From: Thelephora terrestris | Taxonomy: Eukaryota; Basidiomycota; Agaricomycetes; Thelephorales; Thelephoraceae | NCBI GenBank assembly: GCA_015956445.1 | Contig: WIUZ02000017.1 | Span: 744,001-808,000, forward strand | Reading direction: 5' to 3' | DNA length: 64,000 bases | Part shown: positions 23,031-34,842 of the stretch, one piece after another | Layout: each line of letters starts with the position of its first letter | How positions within the stretch are numbered: the stretch's first letter is position 1 | Translations under genes and position numbers: made by a program | Notes under the pieces: generated by a model | The model's input: the letters and a program-made list of their open reading frames with translations, nothing else | Told to the model about the DNA's origin: nothing | Database searches by the model: none

Positions 23031-23460
23031 CTAATCGAAGTAGCTGGGCCGTTTGCTTTTGCTCAGAGGACTTCGGCTAAGCTCTGCGGCTGAATCATCC
23101 CCGAGCCTGAGATTTTGAAAGGCGTCCACAACATGCAAAGCCGCGCACGCTGCCTCCCCGAACCTTCCTTGGCAAGACCTGAGGTAGGCCTCCAGCTGCA
23201 TCGCATAAGCCAGGTCGTGCGCATTGTGGACAGCATGGGACTTGACGATGCAAACGCCCACCTCGAACATGTCAGGTCTGTCTTCCCCAAAGAAGACTGT
23301 TGCCAGGTGACTGCATTACAAGTTGACCCAGACATAAGGGGATGCAGTCCTGAAGGCTATACCGAGCTGTTCGATGCCTTCCACTGTGTTGTTCATGGCA
23401 TAGAGTTTCCTCTGCGGCATCAAACTGCCTGTTATGGTGGAAAGTCAGAACATCATCGCG
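23031..23460 (-). pseudogene. TPR-like gene fragment
   Basis: On the minus strand a piece reading NTVEGIEQLGIAF, a plausible 35-nt splice gap, then a stretch with LAYAMQLEAYLRSCQGRFGE and a following ALHVVDAFQNL block shows the helix-pair rhythm and the small/large residue pattern of tetratricopeptide repeats, as found in multi-copy basidiomycete TPR and NLR/CHAT proteins. No start, no full repeat array and no fused catalytic domain can be found. It ends in an odd SPLSKSKRPSYFD tail. Most likely a degraded remnant of a larger gene; it could alternatively be a terminal exon of a gene I failed to join. Confidence 0.35.
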
Positions 23461-23709
23461 GAGGTTTAAATGCCGATTTCCCCCAGCTAAGAGCAACCAA
23501 TCGCAACTTCCGATTCCTAACAACTTGAGAACCCGACTAAGCATCGCGGCTTGGAGGGGTGATCGGAGTCCGGAAGCCTCTCGATTTTTTGCCCCAGTAC
23601 AACAAGCCACGGTTTGTGCCAATAAATGTGAGACATGAATACAGCACAGACGCTGTGACGCACCCACACACGCTCTGCGTACGCTTGGTAGCACTTGCCC
23701 TTCACACTA

Positions 23710-24093
23710 TTACCGCTTTTCGTCGTTCTTCGCATAAAAACGTGGGGAGATCGGATTGCGTTTGCCCCGTTTGACGATATACCTCTGGATGTTGGCTACA
23801 GTCCTGCGATTGAGGATAGTGGGTGAATTCTCCGGTGTATGTATCGTTGGTCCAACTCTCGTCGTTAATTGACCAATCGCATTAAGAATGGTTTGACTGA
23901 GCTGACCCCTCTGCCCACCGGTCGTCCACTGGTGAAGGGCTTGACAAGCATCGGCGCAGGCTGATCCTAGCTGGAAACCCACCCTGATTACGGTGAGGAG
24001 AAGGCTAGCAGAGCCAGATGCATCCTTGGCTGCCAGTTTCGTGTTCGTCGTGTCCATCGCGAGAATCAAGGCATTGATCGTTGTATCTGACAA
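23710..24093 (-). CDS. Hypothetical protein, possibly part of the decayed TPR-like gene
   Basis: An open frame of 128 codons, beginning at TTG in this reading and with an ATG 13 codons in. It encodes an amphipathic helical N-terminus (NALILAMDTTNTKLAAKD, LLLTVIRVGFQLGSAC) and a basic C-terminus. It is on the same strand as, and just upstream of, the TPR-like fragment, so the two may be parts of one broken gene. I do not recognise it, and it may be non-coding. Confidence 0.25.
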   Translation of the reverse strand: MSDTTINALILAMDTTNTKLAAKDASGSASLLLTVIRVGFQLGSACADACQALHQWTTGGQRGQLSQTILNAIGQLTTRVGPTIHTPENSPTILNRRTVANIQRYIVKRGKRNPISPRFYAKNDEKR

Positions 24094-24303
24094 GGAAAGT
24101 GCAACGGCTCCCCCCTCTGTCGTTGGGACTTGGTTTCCATTGCGGAGATGAGGCTGAGGAGCTACGGGAGCGTCACGCCACGGGTCACGGGCACGGAGGT
24201 TAGGAAGAAGGACCCACCAGCGTGCGATCGTACATTCCTTCCCAAACCCTCTATCATCGTGTATTGCCAGTCCTCTTTAACGACGTGATAGGGTTGCGAT
24301 GAT

Positions 24304-25961
24304 ATGGACATAGAACTTAGGTGTAATCAGCAACCGTGTCGTAAACCGGTTACAGACAAGGCAGTCGTAGTCAGTTCTTTTCAGTTCTCAGTTCGCAGAT
24401 CGAGCTGAACCACCCATTTCTAGACTACATGTACGCTTACGCTGGGATCGTACATAAACGCCAGATTACTCACGATTTTCCACCTGTATAGGCTCGCATA
24501 TATTCTGCCGTAAGTCCACCAAGCACAGCGTGGACGATTAAGAAGCTGACGCCTCCTTCTAGTTGATTGTGCAAACGCATTATTTGGTGCCGCACGGTTG
24601 TGTCCTGGTCAGTCTATGCGCCAGACGCAGAAGGTTTACTAGCTTATCCTTTGGGGTACAAGCTTGTGAAACATCACTCACTGAACCGTTGGTCTTATCA
24701 CCGCTTTCAATTTCGCCCGTTTACAAGACACTACAGCGACGATGTCGTCGTGTGCTCACTGAACCCCACAAACGATTACAAAACAGTAAGTTAGGGTTAT
24801 CTAGCTTTTCGACGTAGAGTTCCTAAGGAGCGTTTGGCAGTCGGTTCTATCCGGTTTATCACCATCCCTGATTTTGGAAATATGTAGCCGGTACGTTCAC
24901 ACTGGGGGCACCCGTGCATCCTGCTAATTCTGCATCCAGTGCTCTGTCGTTTTGGCAATATCAAATTCATCAGGAAAACTCGTATCAACAATCCGTCCTC
25001 AAGTACGCAAACGAAAAGAACGCCCATTTACAGAAACAACTCGATAACGTGATCAGAGAAGGTTTGTGAGCCTCGTATTCATTCGTGCGACCTTGACTAA
25101 TGTTTGATCCTAAAGCTAATGGAGAACTAAACCTACTAAATAGCAAGCTCCAAGGTGTGAGATCCCATGTGCTCAAACCTTTGTGCCTTCTAATAGCGCG
25201 TCATAGCGCTCGAACGGGACGTTGAACTCGAGAAGCGCAAGAACAGAGACCTCCAAGAGACTTCCAGAGAACGAGACAAAGAATATCAAAAACTCAAAGT
25301 ACGTCGTTCCCCTGCTTCTTTGGCGTTCATCGATCTTAATCCGACCCCGACAAGACCCAGTATGATCGGATGAAACGAAAGGCTCTTCTCGGAACGAATA
25401 ATTTTAATCAAGACCCTCCTGAACTCAACCCGTCAGGTGCAAACTTACAGACAGGATCTCTCGGTGCCGAGAACATGGGAAACAGGACCGGGTTCACTGC
25501 CATCGGTGGTGGGGCTGGGAACCTAAATTCTGTTGTGGGTGATATGGAGGCTAATAAGGTGTGATCCCCGTGGTCCCGCATTCTGTCACCGTTCACTCGA
25601 AATCGATCAAACCGTTTTATAGATGCAACGCACGCCGTTCGTCAGTCGGGTAAATAACAACGCAAACATGGGGATGCAGCCTGTTTCTGCTTGGGCACCA
25701 CGCCTTAACCCAACCCATAACCCCAGCACCCATTCCCATTCTCATAGCCACAGCAACAACAACCGACAACAATTTCCCGCTGCTCGTTCCGTAAACCCGC
25801 CACGGACCAATTCAATATCCGATGGGTCTGATAACGGGACGGGTTCACATTCCAGGCCATCGAGGCTTTCGGCCCTGGCTTCACATAATAGCTGGCCAAA
25901 CAGTGGTACCAATGTCCCGACTAGAGGTGAGCGCAAATTTGTCGTAGGCAACCCAGTGTAA
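24304..25961 (+). CDS. HEI10/CCNB1IP1-like RING E3 ligase
   Basis: Exons 24304-24369, 24424-24430, 24492-24509, 24563-24607, 24663-24687, 24737-24785, 24841-24890 and several more (to the stop at 25959-25961) join in frame. Residues 1-60 form a C3HC4-type RING: CNQQPCRKP, then TTCSHIFCLDCANALF, then LCPACETSL. A coiled coil follows (NSYQQSVLKYANEKNAHLQ, VIALERDVELEKRKNRD, YDRMKRK), then an N/S/H-rich disordered C-terminus. This order matches HEI10 / CCNB1IP1 / Zip3-class proteins, which choose meiotic crossover sites along the synaptonemal complex. Meiotic role is inferred from family. The RING is split over at least five tiny exons, including a 7-nt exon (ACTACAT) and an 18-nt exon. Some donors are weak (GTCAGT, GTTGGT). 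Confidence 0.85.
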
Positions 25962-26403
25962 CACTTTCCCCCAAGCTAAACCTTCAGGGAGATTCAGACC
26001 CCCATCTCAGTATAATGCTGGTCGCTAATTAGAGGGTAAACAACACAGATGCACCTTGTTGATCGATGTGTATGACATGTATGTACATCAACGTCCACCA
26101 GATAGTTTGTATCATGCAGCGGACTCATGATTGATGGCTGCTGGCACACTAGCCCCAAGGAAATCAGGCTTGAGCCTTCATGTCACCGGTCATAACGATG
26201 CAACATGCAACGAAAGGAAAGTAGGGCAAACGGGATTGAATAACCAAGGATGAAAGCGCGACGACAAAGCCTCCCAGTGCTCCCGGGCCTCACGTGGGTC
26301 AGTGGGAGATATGGTACGCGAGGGTCTTCCGGTAATCCCTTAGATCCGCAATGCATAATAGTCGCCGGTAAATTGGGCATCCACGAACTCTGTCTCCGTC
26401 GGA
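25962..26403. other. Intergenic, no gene recognised
   Basis: 442 bases between the converging HEI10-like gene and the F-box-like gene. Reading frames on the plus strand are the reverse of the F-box-like exon. No motif found. Confidence 0.35.
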
Positions 26404-26724
26404 CTAAGTTTGGCCCAGCAAACCTCGGCTCTGGTGCGGGATACAACCCAATATTTGAGCACCGCTTTCGATGGTGTTGTAACGGGTGGGACTCCTGGGA
26501 ATATGAAGATGTCTGGCCTGGTGCAACCAAATTTGGTGTTCTTCCGCCGCCTGTTGTAGATGCTTGCAAGTCTGAAGATGGCGAAGTTAGCTGAATAACT
26601 CATCTGATTGAAATCGTCCAAGCACAGATGTGAGATTCAGAATAGCCAGAGCGTCGCATTCACCGAATACCTGAAGCAACACATCCGACGGGAGCTCGAT
26701 AAGTCGTTTCACGGCCTGATCCAT
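26404..26724 (-). CDS. Short F-box-like protein or fragment
   Basis: From ATG at 26724 the minus strand reads MDQAVKRLIELPSDVLLQVF followed by CDALAILNLTS, a clear F-box start (L-P-x-[DE]-[VI]-L-x-x-[IVL]-[FL]). A donor GTGCTT and an acceptor TTCAG join it to TCKHLQQAAEEHQIWLHQ, completing the box with the usual tryptophan. The frame then stops at 26404-26406 after about 90 residues. Full F-box proteins of basidiomycetes are several hundred residues long with a C-terminal substrate domain, which is missing here. Either a truncated copy or the 5' part of a gene whose further exons I cannot see. The F-box binds Skp1 in SCF ubiquitin ligases. Confidence 0.5.
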
Positions 26725-27154
26725 CGAGCCGGAAACTACATAGTGGCAGCAGGAATACCTTGAAGGAGCCTCGTGTTCTTGGGCGGGATCTATTGACCAC
26801 CAGCGAAGACACACTAAAGTAATGCCGTACCAAGAAGGCGCAAGACCTTAAAGAAAAGGAGAAAAGGCGAACGGCGCGAAAATTGCACGTGGGCGGATAG
26901 CATAAACCAAGCAAGATCACAAGGCAGGACGTCAGTTTGTGATGAAAAGGATACAATCCTGTGGGGGAAAGAGTAATGAAGCGAGAATAGAGCGGTTAAA
27001 CGGTAGCGGGGAGGGTAAGGGTGTGGGGAAAACACGTTGCAGACAAGAATTAAGCGCGAGAGCACGCAGCGGGGAGAGGGAGACGATACAACTGGGGATA
27101 GCAGAGTGTCAAAGGAGTGGCAAAGGAGAAAAAGCGTCCAGGTAGGCGAAGCTG
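26725..27154. other. Intergenic, no gene recognised
   Basis: 430 bases upstream of the F-box-like start and downstream of the large minus-strand gene. Purine-rich on the plus strand (26930-27150), so C/T-rich on the minus strand, as in many fungal promoters. No gene seen. Confidence 0.35.
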
Positions 27155-30100
27155 TTAACGATACATGATGGTTCCATTCTTTTCATCTTCCAGGTACCTC
27201 CCAACCGCAAGGATATCCTGGCCGGACCTCCTCAAATACCCAGCCAACACATTCCTATCGGCGCGAGGCAGCAAGTGCACAAGTTTATCCAACTGAACAT
27301 TAAATTGGGCATCAGGTGGCATGATTTGTCCAGGATTTTGACCTTGCTGATGTGAGGTTGGGGGCATCGATACGTGGTGTGCGTTGTGGGCGTTGGTATT
27401 TGAAGGAGGTGGCATGGATTTGTTTGGCGGAGGGGGATATAGGGATGGCCGCTTCCCACTAACGGTGCTTCTCCGCTTCGGGTCCACCCGTTTCTGATCA
27501 TCAGGCCGAGGGACGGGTTGTGCGACGATGCTATGTGAACGCCCAGGTATTGCTCGTGGTCCGCCAACGACATGAGGTGTCGAGGTCTGCGGCAATTGAA
27601 TAGATTTCTGTTGTGGGGGAGTCTCTGTCCTCTTGGCCAATGTCTTCCCGGGCGAAGGGGGCCCTTTCTCTCTATCTTTCCTGATGCTCGCCTTCCTCCC
27701 AATCGACGAGAAGAACCCGCCCGTAGACTTGCTTGCTGACAGCGGTAATGGAATCGGTAGGGACTTCATTGAGGACGGCGGCGACGTGAACGTAGAGTTC
27801 TGTGTCATACTCCGGGTCATGGGGGCAAGAGATGGATAAGGCAGGACGGGTGCCTTGGTCACTAAATCTTCCACCCGAGTCGGAAAATCGTTCGTCTTCA
27901 TTGACAGGTCCGTGGCAGTATATGCGTCCGGCCGCATAGGGAATGTAGTGCCGGACTCGAACGAATCCCTCGAAACCTTCCTCTCCTCAGGTGGCTCCTT
28001 GTACGAGGAAGGATTATGTCTACCGCGGTTGGGGCCTGGCTTTGAGTTCGTTTGGCTCGAAGGTTTCTTTGGAAGGGCTGATGACGAATTCTTTGTCAGA
28101 AAAAGAGTGTTATCAATGGTGTAAACTGCCATACCTCTGGTCCTGACCGCATCCATCCAACTCGTAAGCCCGCAATCATACATCGCAAGCTCGTTGATCT
28201 TACGGGCATAACCAAGAGAACGCTCCAATGAAGTTTTACACTCGAAGATATCCTTGTATTGCATCGCAACAGGCCATTGTTCAACAGTCCTCTTCCGATG
28301 CTTTGGAGGTAGAGGAGATGGGGTCCTGGAGTATGCATGAGATAGGTTTGCACGTGAGATGGAGGGTGCACGAGGTAAGGCGGAGAACCGTTTCGAGTTC
28401 GAGGTGTCTATGGCTAGGCTTGGCAACGGCTTTTCAGCGATGACAAACGATCCAGACAGGTTCGATGGCACATCGAGGAATTCTGTTAACTTCGTATGCA
28501 TAGACACGGGGCGGCTCCTCGGAGGATGTGGCGGGTTCGACCTCGATGTTGAGGTGGACGAACGAGAGAGTGATCGTGCGGGGACTGGCAGAGGGTCATC
28601 CTTGTGGGGAGTAGGAGGTGGAATGCTTTCATTTGAAGGCGACGAAGAAACAGTCGAAGAAACAGAGTTTTCCAAAGTCAATTCTGGGGGAAGTGTTGGT
28701 GAAAGCGACCCGGTGGTCGAAGGCGGGAAAGCCCCTTCTCTCGTGTGGAACGGTTTGATTTCAGTGGGACTTTCAAGGCTATATGAAACGTTCGATTAGT
28801 AAGTGGTCAGAGAATCTTGACGTTGATGTGGGGTCTTGGAGCTCACACAATGTCACTGGCAGCCGTTTGCACCGAACCTGGCGTCTCTCGGCCAGGGTCA
28901 CGGGATGCGGAATCGCCACTCGTGGTCGGTGACAATTGAGGCGGCTTGGCTGCTGCTAAAGTCGAACTTTGTTCCCTTGCATGTCTCAGGTTTGAATTTG
29001 ATGCCGATGACGAGATCGCAGGGGTATGCATTCTTGGAGGACGAGGTGGGGGTGACATAAGACTAGCATCACCACCTCGGCCGCCGGGTCTTACGATCGG
29101 TGGCGGAGGTGGGCCAGCGACTGAGTGTACACCTGGTTGGTAGAAAAGGTATGACGAGGGAACAGATGGGGAGAAGGATGGTGTAAGCAAGGGACCTGAT
29201 CTTTCGCGCACAGCGCCATCAACGTCAACAACAACCGGTCCAACGACAGGCTTGTGGATGTCTTTGGCCTGCCCTATCTCCGGGGTTAACTGACAGGGTA
29301 GCGAGGTGGGAGGGTCTTCAGTGGATGTGGTGACGGATTCCGGAATTGGCGATGGCATAGGCGACCTGTGAGGCGTCTGAAACACGGGGGCCTTTGAACC
29401 TTGAATATCAAAATAGGATTGAATGTCGTCACTGGTCTTGCGCGTGATGCTCGGAAGGTCGTCAAGTTGACCGACGATGCCCACGTCTCTCGGGCTCTTG
29501 CGCGGTGAAAGCCTCGTGTCTAAGACGTCGGAGACGGATCGCTTGTGTTTGGAAGACTCTTGCTCAGGAGCGACGTTGCAGTTGATGGTGGTGATGTGAG
29601 CCGGGGCAGAAGAAGGTGGGGTGAGGTTAGTGTAGGCTGCAGGTGAAGCATCTGGCGGTGCGACGAAAGCGAAGCCAGCAGACTTTTTCGCGAACCGAGT
29701 ATTAGAGGAACGTGGTTGATGAGAAGAAGCCGTCGTGGTATTGATGATGCTCGGCCTTTGCCCACGTCTTGCGCTCAGGGGTGGAACGGGATCCAGTTCA
29801 ATGACCGCAATTCTTCGTCGGTCTGCATATAATTCGCTTGGCCGTCGCCCGGCATTGCGTCGTTCCCCGTCGTCCCTCGGTCGGTTGCTGTGAGATGAAG
29901 GCGAGCCGAGATCATCCTCTGTGAGCTCACGAGCTTGTTCGCTCAATTTGGTTCTCATCGGTGGTGACGTTGGGGGCTCGTCGCCATCAATTGAATAAGC
30001 CGAATTGGAATCTGAGGAGGTTGTGCTTGGCGTTGATACCCTGCGCGCCCCTTTCAATTGGTCCCCGTCGTTGTCGACCTCAGGCTCTGTGCCTGCCTGT

Positions 30101-30309
30101 TGGTAGTAGGACAGGATCCAGTCCGTCTCTTGACGTACGGCGGCTGGTCGTTTGGGAGCGGCCTGGTCTGAATGTTCCATCGTGAGTTCATAACAATCAC
30201 CCACAAGCAAACATTAGCGAGGGCGTCGCAGTCACTCACTGCCGTCGGCTCCGAACTCCTCGTCATCCGCTGCAACGGGCATATCGAACAGGGACAACTC
30301 AGGTCGCAT
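27155..30309 (-). CDS. Large disordered protein with helical C-terminus
   Basis: Three exons. The first starts MRPELSLFDMPVAADDEEFG at 30309 and splices (GTGAGT / TTCAG) to NQAAPKRPAAVRQETDW. The second runs to SDIV, and the third begins after a GTGAGC intron at LESPTEIKPF and ends at 27155. About 990 residues, mostly S, P, T and R rich. Possible folded parts are QETDWILSYYQQAG near the start, a helical block KDIFECKTSLERSLGYARKI around a DCGLTSWMDAVR segment, and a C-terminal three-helix CUE/UBA-like segment LDKLVHLLPRADRNVLAGYLRR. Polyproline runs (PPPPP) could bind SH3 or profilin. I do not recognise the family. The start is chosen because the ATG at 30180 lies inside what reads better as an intron. 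Confidence 0.7.
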
Positions 30310-30556
30310 CCCGCCCAGTCGTAGGGGGAAGAGGAAGTGGTGGTGATTAGAAAAGGACGGGCTCCGGCTCTGTCCCACTTTGAGCACCATACGCTATTTA
30401 GACACCGTGATAGCCTCGGCGAATTTCACACAGCCATTCTTGATCGCCTCAGATACAGTGCTGACCGCAGACTGAAACAACAGCGAGAGAATGAAACACG
30501 ACACTAGTACATCTCACAACAAAGCACTGGACACTTATCACCAACCCCTCTTTCCT

Positions 30557-33229
30557 CTACCAATCGATCTTCTTTTTACCAGCAGCCTGAGCCCGAGTCA
30601 AGGGAATCTTCGTTCCTTCGTATCCAAATCCATCCAACCACGGCCAGGTCTCCGTTCGATGCGACTCAAATCCCTCGATCTTCTCCTTTTTCTGAAGCGT
30701 CAAAGCGATGTCGTCCAGACCGTTCAGCAAACAGTGGCGCCGGAAAGGATCCGTGGTGAACGGGATCGACTCTCCGTTGGCCCTACGAACCTCCTCCTTC
30801 TCCAAATCTACCTCTAATTCGAGTCCTTCCTCAGCGTCCTTGGCCAATGCACGGCATTGCTCGACGGGGAGGACCACCGGAAGCATTCCATTTTGCATCG
30901 TATTGTTTTTGAAAATATCCGCAAAGCTGGGGGCGATGATGACACAGATCCCGAAATCCTTCCTAGAATTAGTGCCATCTGTGAGCAACATATCTGTCGG
31001 AAGCGATCGCAATCAGACTCACAAACTCCACGGAGCATGTTCCCTGGAACTGCCACAACCGAAGTTCTGTCCAGTGCAGACAAGAATCTTCGCCTGATTA
31101 TAAGGTGACCTGTTCAACACGAAGTCCGTGTCCTCCCCAGTGCGAGGGTCCTTCCTGAGAGTATAGAAAAGGGCATTGGCGAGCCCAGTCCTCTTGAGGG
31201 TCTTCAAGAACTGCTTCGGGATGATCATATCTGTGTCCACGTTTTCAATATGCAGGGGCGCAGTGATACCCTTGACCACGGTAAACTTCTCCATGCTAGA
31301 TGGGGTCGATGGCGGTGGCAGAGATTGGTCGGAGCTAGCAGATTCCTCGTTGGGCTTGACGGGAGCTGGAGATGGCAAGACTGGGTCTGTCAAGAAGTCG
31401 AACGCACTGGTCAACTTCGACTTGGGATCCGATGCCTCCGTACTGACACCCAAGTATTTGCGAACGTCAGTCAACTTGCCAGTAATCGCTGCCGCAGCGG
31501 CCATGGCGGGGCTGACGAGATGCGTTCGTCCACCTGCACCCTGACGCCCTTCAAAGTTTCGGTTGCTTGTGGAAGCGCAGCGTTCTCCTGGAGCAAGCTG
31601 GTCGGGGTTCATACCCAAGCACATCGAACAGCCAGCCTCTCGCCAATCGAAGCCAGCCCTCTTGAAGATGACGTCCAACCCTTCGGCCTCAGCGTGCTGC
31701 TTCACCAGACCAGATCCCGGGACGATCATGGCGATGACGTTCGAGGCGACCTTAGCGTCAGGACCCGCCGCGAGGATGACCTTCGCTGCGGAGCGCAAGT
31801 CTTCGATACGTCCATTGGTGCAGGAACCGATGAAAACCTTGTCGATAACGATGTCCTCCATCCTCGTGTTGGGAGTGAGGCCCATGTACTTGAGGGAGCG
31901 CTCCACACTGCTCTTCTTTGTAGAATCGGAAATGGCGGATGGATCGGGGACAACGCCGGTGATTGGCACCACGTCCTGAGGCGAAGTACCCCATGTAACG
32001 GTGGGAACGATATCCTCTGCCTGAATGTTGATCTCGACGTCAAACTTGGCACCCTCGTCCGACTTCAAAGTCCTCCAGTAAGCTTCGGCCTTGTCCCAGA
32101 GTTCGCCCTTGGGGGCCAAAGGTCGGCCTTTAATGTATTTGAAGGTGACTTCATCTGGAGCGATCATGCCCGCACGAGCACCGGCTTCAATGCTCATGTT
32201 GCACATGCTCATCCTGGCTTCCATACTGAATCCACGAATGACGGAACCAGCGAACTCGATAACGCTTCCGGTTCCCCCGGCTGTGCCAATGATACCGATA
32301 ATATGAAGCACCACGTCCTTCGAAACGACGCCTTCTGGGAGAGTACCGTTGACATTTATCCGCATGTTCTTGCCCTTCTTTTGCAAGAGGGTCTGAGTGG
32401 CGAGGACGTGCTCGACCTCGGAGGTTCCGATTCCGAAAGCCAAGGAGCCGAAAGCGCCGTGTGCTACAGTACGTTAGAATAGGGGGTGAACATGATGGAA
32501 CCACGCTCACTCGATGTGTGTGAATCACCACAAACACAGGTGATACCAGGGAGGGTGAATCCTTGTTCGGGTCCAATGATATGGACGATACCTGTTGAAT
32601 GGATAAACCTTCCATGTACATAGCTTTGGCGTCTATTACACACACACCTTGTCGCCTATCGGTCATGCTGAAGTACGTTAGTCCAAACTCTTTAACATTG
32701 TCTTCCAGCGCCGAACATTGAGCGCGCGAATCGGGCTCCGAAATAAACGACGAGATGGTGGTGAAATTCTTGCGGGAATTCGTTCTAGGATTGACTCAGG
32801 ATTGACTTTGTTAAGTAGGAAAGCGCATACGCACGGGACATTATGGTCCACAGTCGCGAGGGTACAATCTGGGCGACGGACTGGTCTACCGGCGCTCCTC
32901 CTATCATTGAATCATGAGTCAGACTACCGGTGAGATGCGAGCGGCTAGGAATACGCACAATCCCTCAAAAGCTTGGGGGCTGGTTACTTCGTGAACGAGA
33001 TGACTGTATAAAGACTCTAGATCAGCTCTTGACGTATCGGGAAGGGGAAACCCTAAGCTTCATACCGATCGATGTAGATCAAGGCCAGATTGTCCTCTTG
33101 GGCAGAGCTGCAGGAGATGAGAAGAAACCCAAGGGAGATAGCGGAGTCGATGGCACGACTGGCTTACACAACGTGATCATCCCAAATTTTATCGTACAAC
33201 GTTCGGGGCTCCTGAACGTTGGCTGGCAT
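30557..33229 (-). CDS. LEU1: 3-isopropylmalate dehydratase (fused large and small subunits)
   Basis: The N-terminal exons are small: [20 protein letters not shown] (33229-33168), then exons with [52 protein letters not shown] / [10 protein letters not shown], and a long exon from [19 protein letters not shown]. The Fe-S cluster cysteines are in FIGSCTNGR and the [12 protein letters not shown] motif. The small-subunit swivel domain follows in the same chain after a P/S linker: [23 protein letters not shown], and after a GTGAGT intron [12 protein letters not shown]. It isomerises 2- to 3-isopropylmalate in leucine synthesis, in the cytosol in yeast. Single-chain LEU1 is usual for fungi. The antisense 410-codon frame (31250-32482) is a shadow. 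Confidence 0.95.
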
Positions 33230-34453
33230 AGCGGTGAATTCGAATGTGATGAGATCGTGCAGATAAATCCGGTTCTACGGTTTTGGTGTGGGGAAGGTCA
33301 GATCAGATCGATAGATTCGAGGTAGTGAACAACTTGTCGAAGATCCAACTGTCGGTAAGATGTACTTTAGTGATCCTTTTTTGGAGAGAATCTGCTGGAC
33401 GGCGAGACAGAGGGTGGAAAAGAGATGACAAGGAGGTGGAACGGTGAAAGGAGCAAATTAAAGGCCCGTCGGTTCGGCCGAACAGAGTCAACTGTCAAAC
33501 TCCCAGCAATCTCGGAAGAATGTCATTCGGGCACCCAGCGTTCCCGACTCGGTGCGTATCAGCGCTTCAAAACCTCCAATTCGTTCCACAACGGTCCCCA
33601 CAGTTTTCCCTCGGCCGAAGCACACCGAAAACCACGAGGTGAGGCGGGCTTTGGATCGGCTCACTGCTGATTGGACAGCTCAGATTTCTCACGACTGCTA
33701 CCGCTTTTCCAGAAACCGTTATGACCTCGCAAGGGTATACTCTTGGACCAACGACATCCGTCATGTCCCATACGAAGTCGAAGGACCGTGGGGCCATTGT
33801 AGGCGCGGGCGTATGAGGTACGTCAGACTACCCTCGACAATCATTGCACGAAGATGGATCCCAGGAATGCTGGTAGATACCCTGCCTCAACAACCGGAAC
33901 TCTTCAACGTCGTTCCCTAAGAATAATTTCCATACGTCGGAGGGATGGCCGCCTCAAACTCGATCAATAGAGACAAGTACGGTTCAGACCATGTCAATCA
34001 CGGGCTGCGGGATGGCACGTCTCAGGAAGCTAATTCATTCGAGGAGACTTTTTCACAATAACTGCAACCATCGGAGGCTCTGCCTATTGTGACTAACCCT
34101 GGGCTGCGGGTCCTGGTGGTGAGAAACCGGCCAACGCACACTCCGAGGGTGCAAACTGAACCTACAAATGCAGAGTAATACAGATTCGGAGGGTGCTTGT
34201 GCATGGAATCCTAGGGCAGAGTATGTTCCGCTCTACTCCTCTGTACCGTTATTCTATGCAGCCCCAGCATGCACTTTCGATACCGACGTGACCTGGCGGA
34301 GTGAACGTGAGAACTGTCCATCGAAAAACGTTGATCGGTGCGGTATCTTCCGATCAACTGTAAAGCAGCCCTCCCGATTTGGAACGTAATCTCACACCAC
34401 GACCCGAAACCCACACCCGCCCAAGTATCGGACTTTCCCCCCCTTGATTCAAC
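33230..34453. other. Intergenic, weak coding-like traces only
   Basis: 1.2 kb between the divergent LEU1 and RPL29 genes. A plus-strand open stretch at 33552-33920 and an ATG near 33768 followed by GAIVGAG (a Rossmann-like start) were tested. No continuation of an FAD oxidoreductase could be found in any frame. No Leu3-type CCGG(N4)CCGG site was seen. The last about 100 bases before 34454 are C-rich, as expected for a ribosomal-protein promoter. Confidence 0.35.
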
Positions 34454-34842
34454 ATGGCCAAGTCCAAGAAGTAGGTACCTCGGTCTTTTCGCACCGCGGC
34501 TTCGCGGTTCTCATTGGTCGGATTCTTTGCCAGCCACACAAATCACAACCAGAGCCGCAAAGCTCACCGGAACGGCATCAAAAGGCCAACGAGCCACCGG
34601 AAGCCGTCCTTGAGGGGGGTGCGTTGATATTTGCTATGATTCTCCTGGGAGGCCGGGTGTTGACGTAGGCTCTTTTTTGTTAGGTTGACCCAAAGTTCAG
34701 ACGCAACGCCAAGTTCGCCCTCGAAGGATCTGTGCGTAGCCAACCTTCTACTTGCAATATGATACGGCGACACTGATTTCCCTTTTTGCAACCTCTTGTA
34801 TAGCGAAAAGCGCAGCACGAGAGGAAGAAGGCCGCCTCATGA
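34454..34842 (+). CDS. RPL29: Ribosomal protein L29 (eL29)
   Basis: Four exons (start 34454, stop TGA 34840-34842) give about 62 residues: [20 protein letters not shown], then [22 protein letters not shown] and a short lysine-rich end. The first intron falls after only 17 coding bases, in the AAK/N codon, which is typical of ribosomal protein genes in fungi. eL29 is a small basic protein of the 60S subunit next to the peptidyl-transferase region. The gene is too short and too split to appear as one reading frame. Length and motif agree fully with the family. Confidence 0.95.

Noticed and set aside
23115-23528. 137-codon plus-strand frame
   Set aside because: The minus strand carries the TPR-like helical pattern; this frame is its complement.
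30178-30180. ATG at 30180 as start of the large disordered protein
   Set aside because: A GTGAGT...TTCAG intron covers it; joining to the upstream exon from 30309 keeps the frame and adds a conserved-looking N-terminus.
31250-32482. Long 410-codon plus-strand frame
   Set aside because: It is antisense to the well supported LEU1 exon and has no motif of its own.
33755-33930. Possible start of an FAD/NAD oxidoreductase (GAIVGAG after an ATG)
   Set aside because: No second glycine or continuation was found in any frame or with any acceptor, and no downstream exon matches the family.
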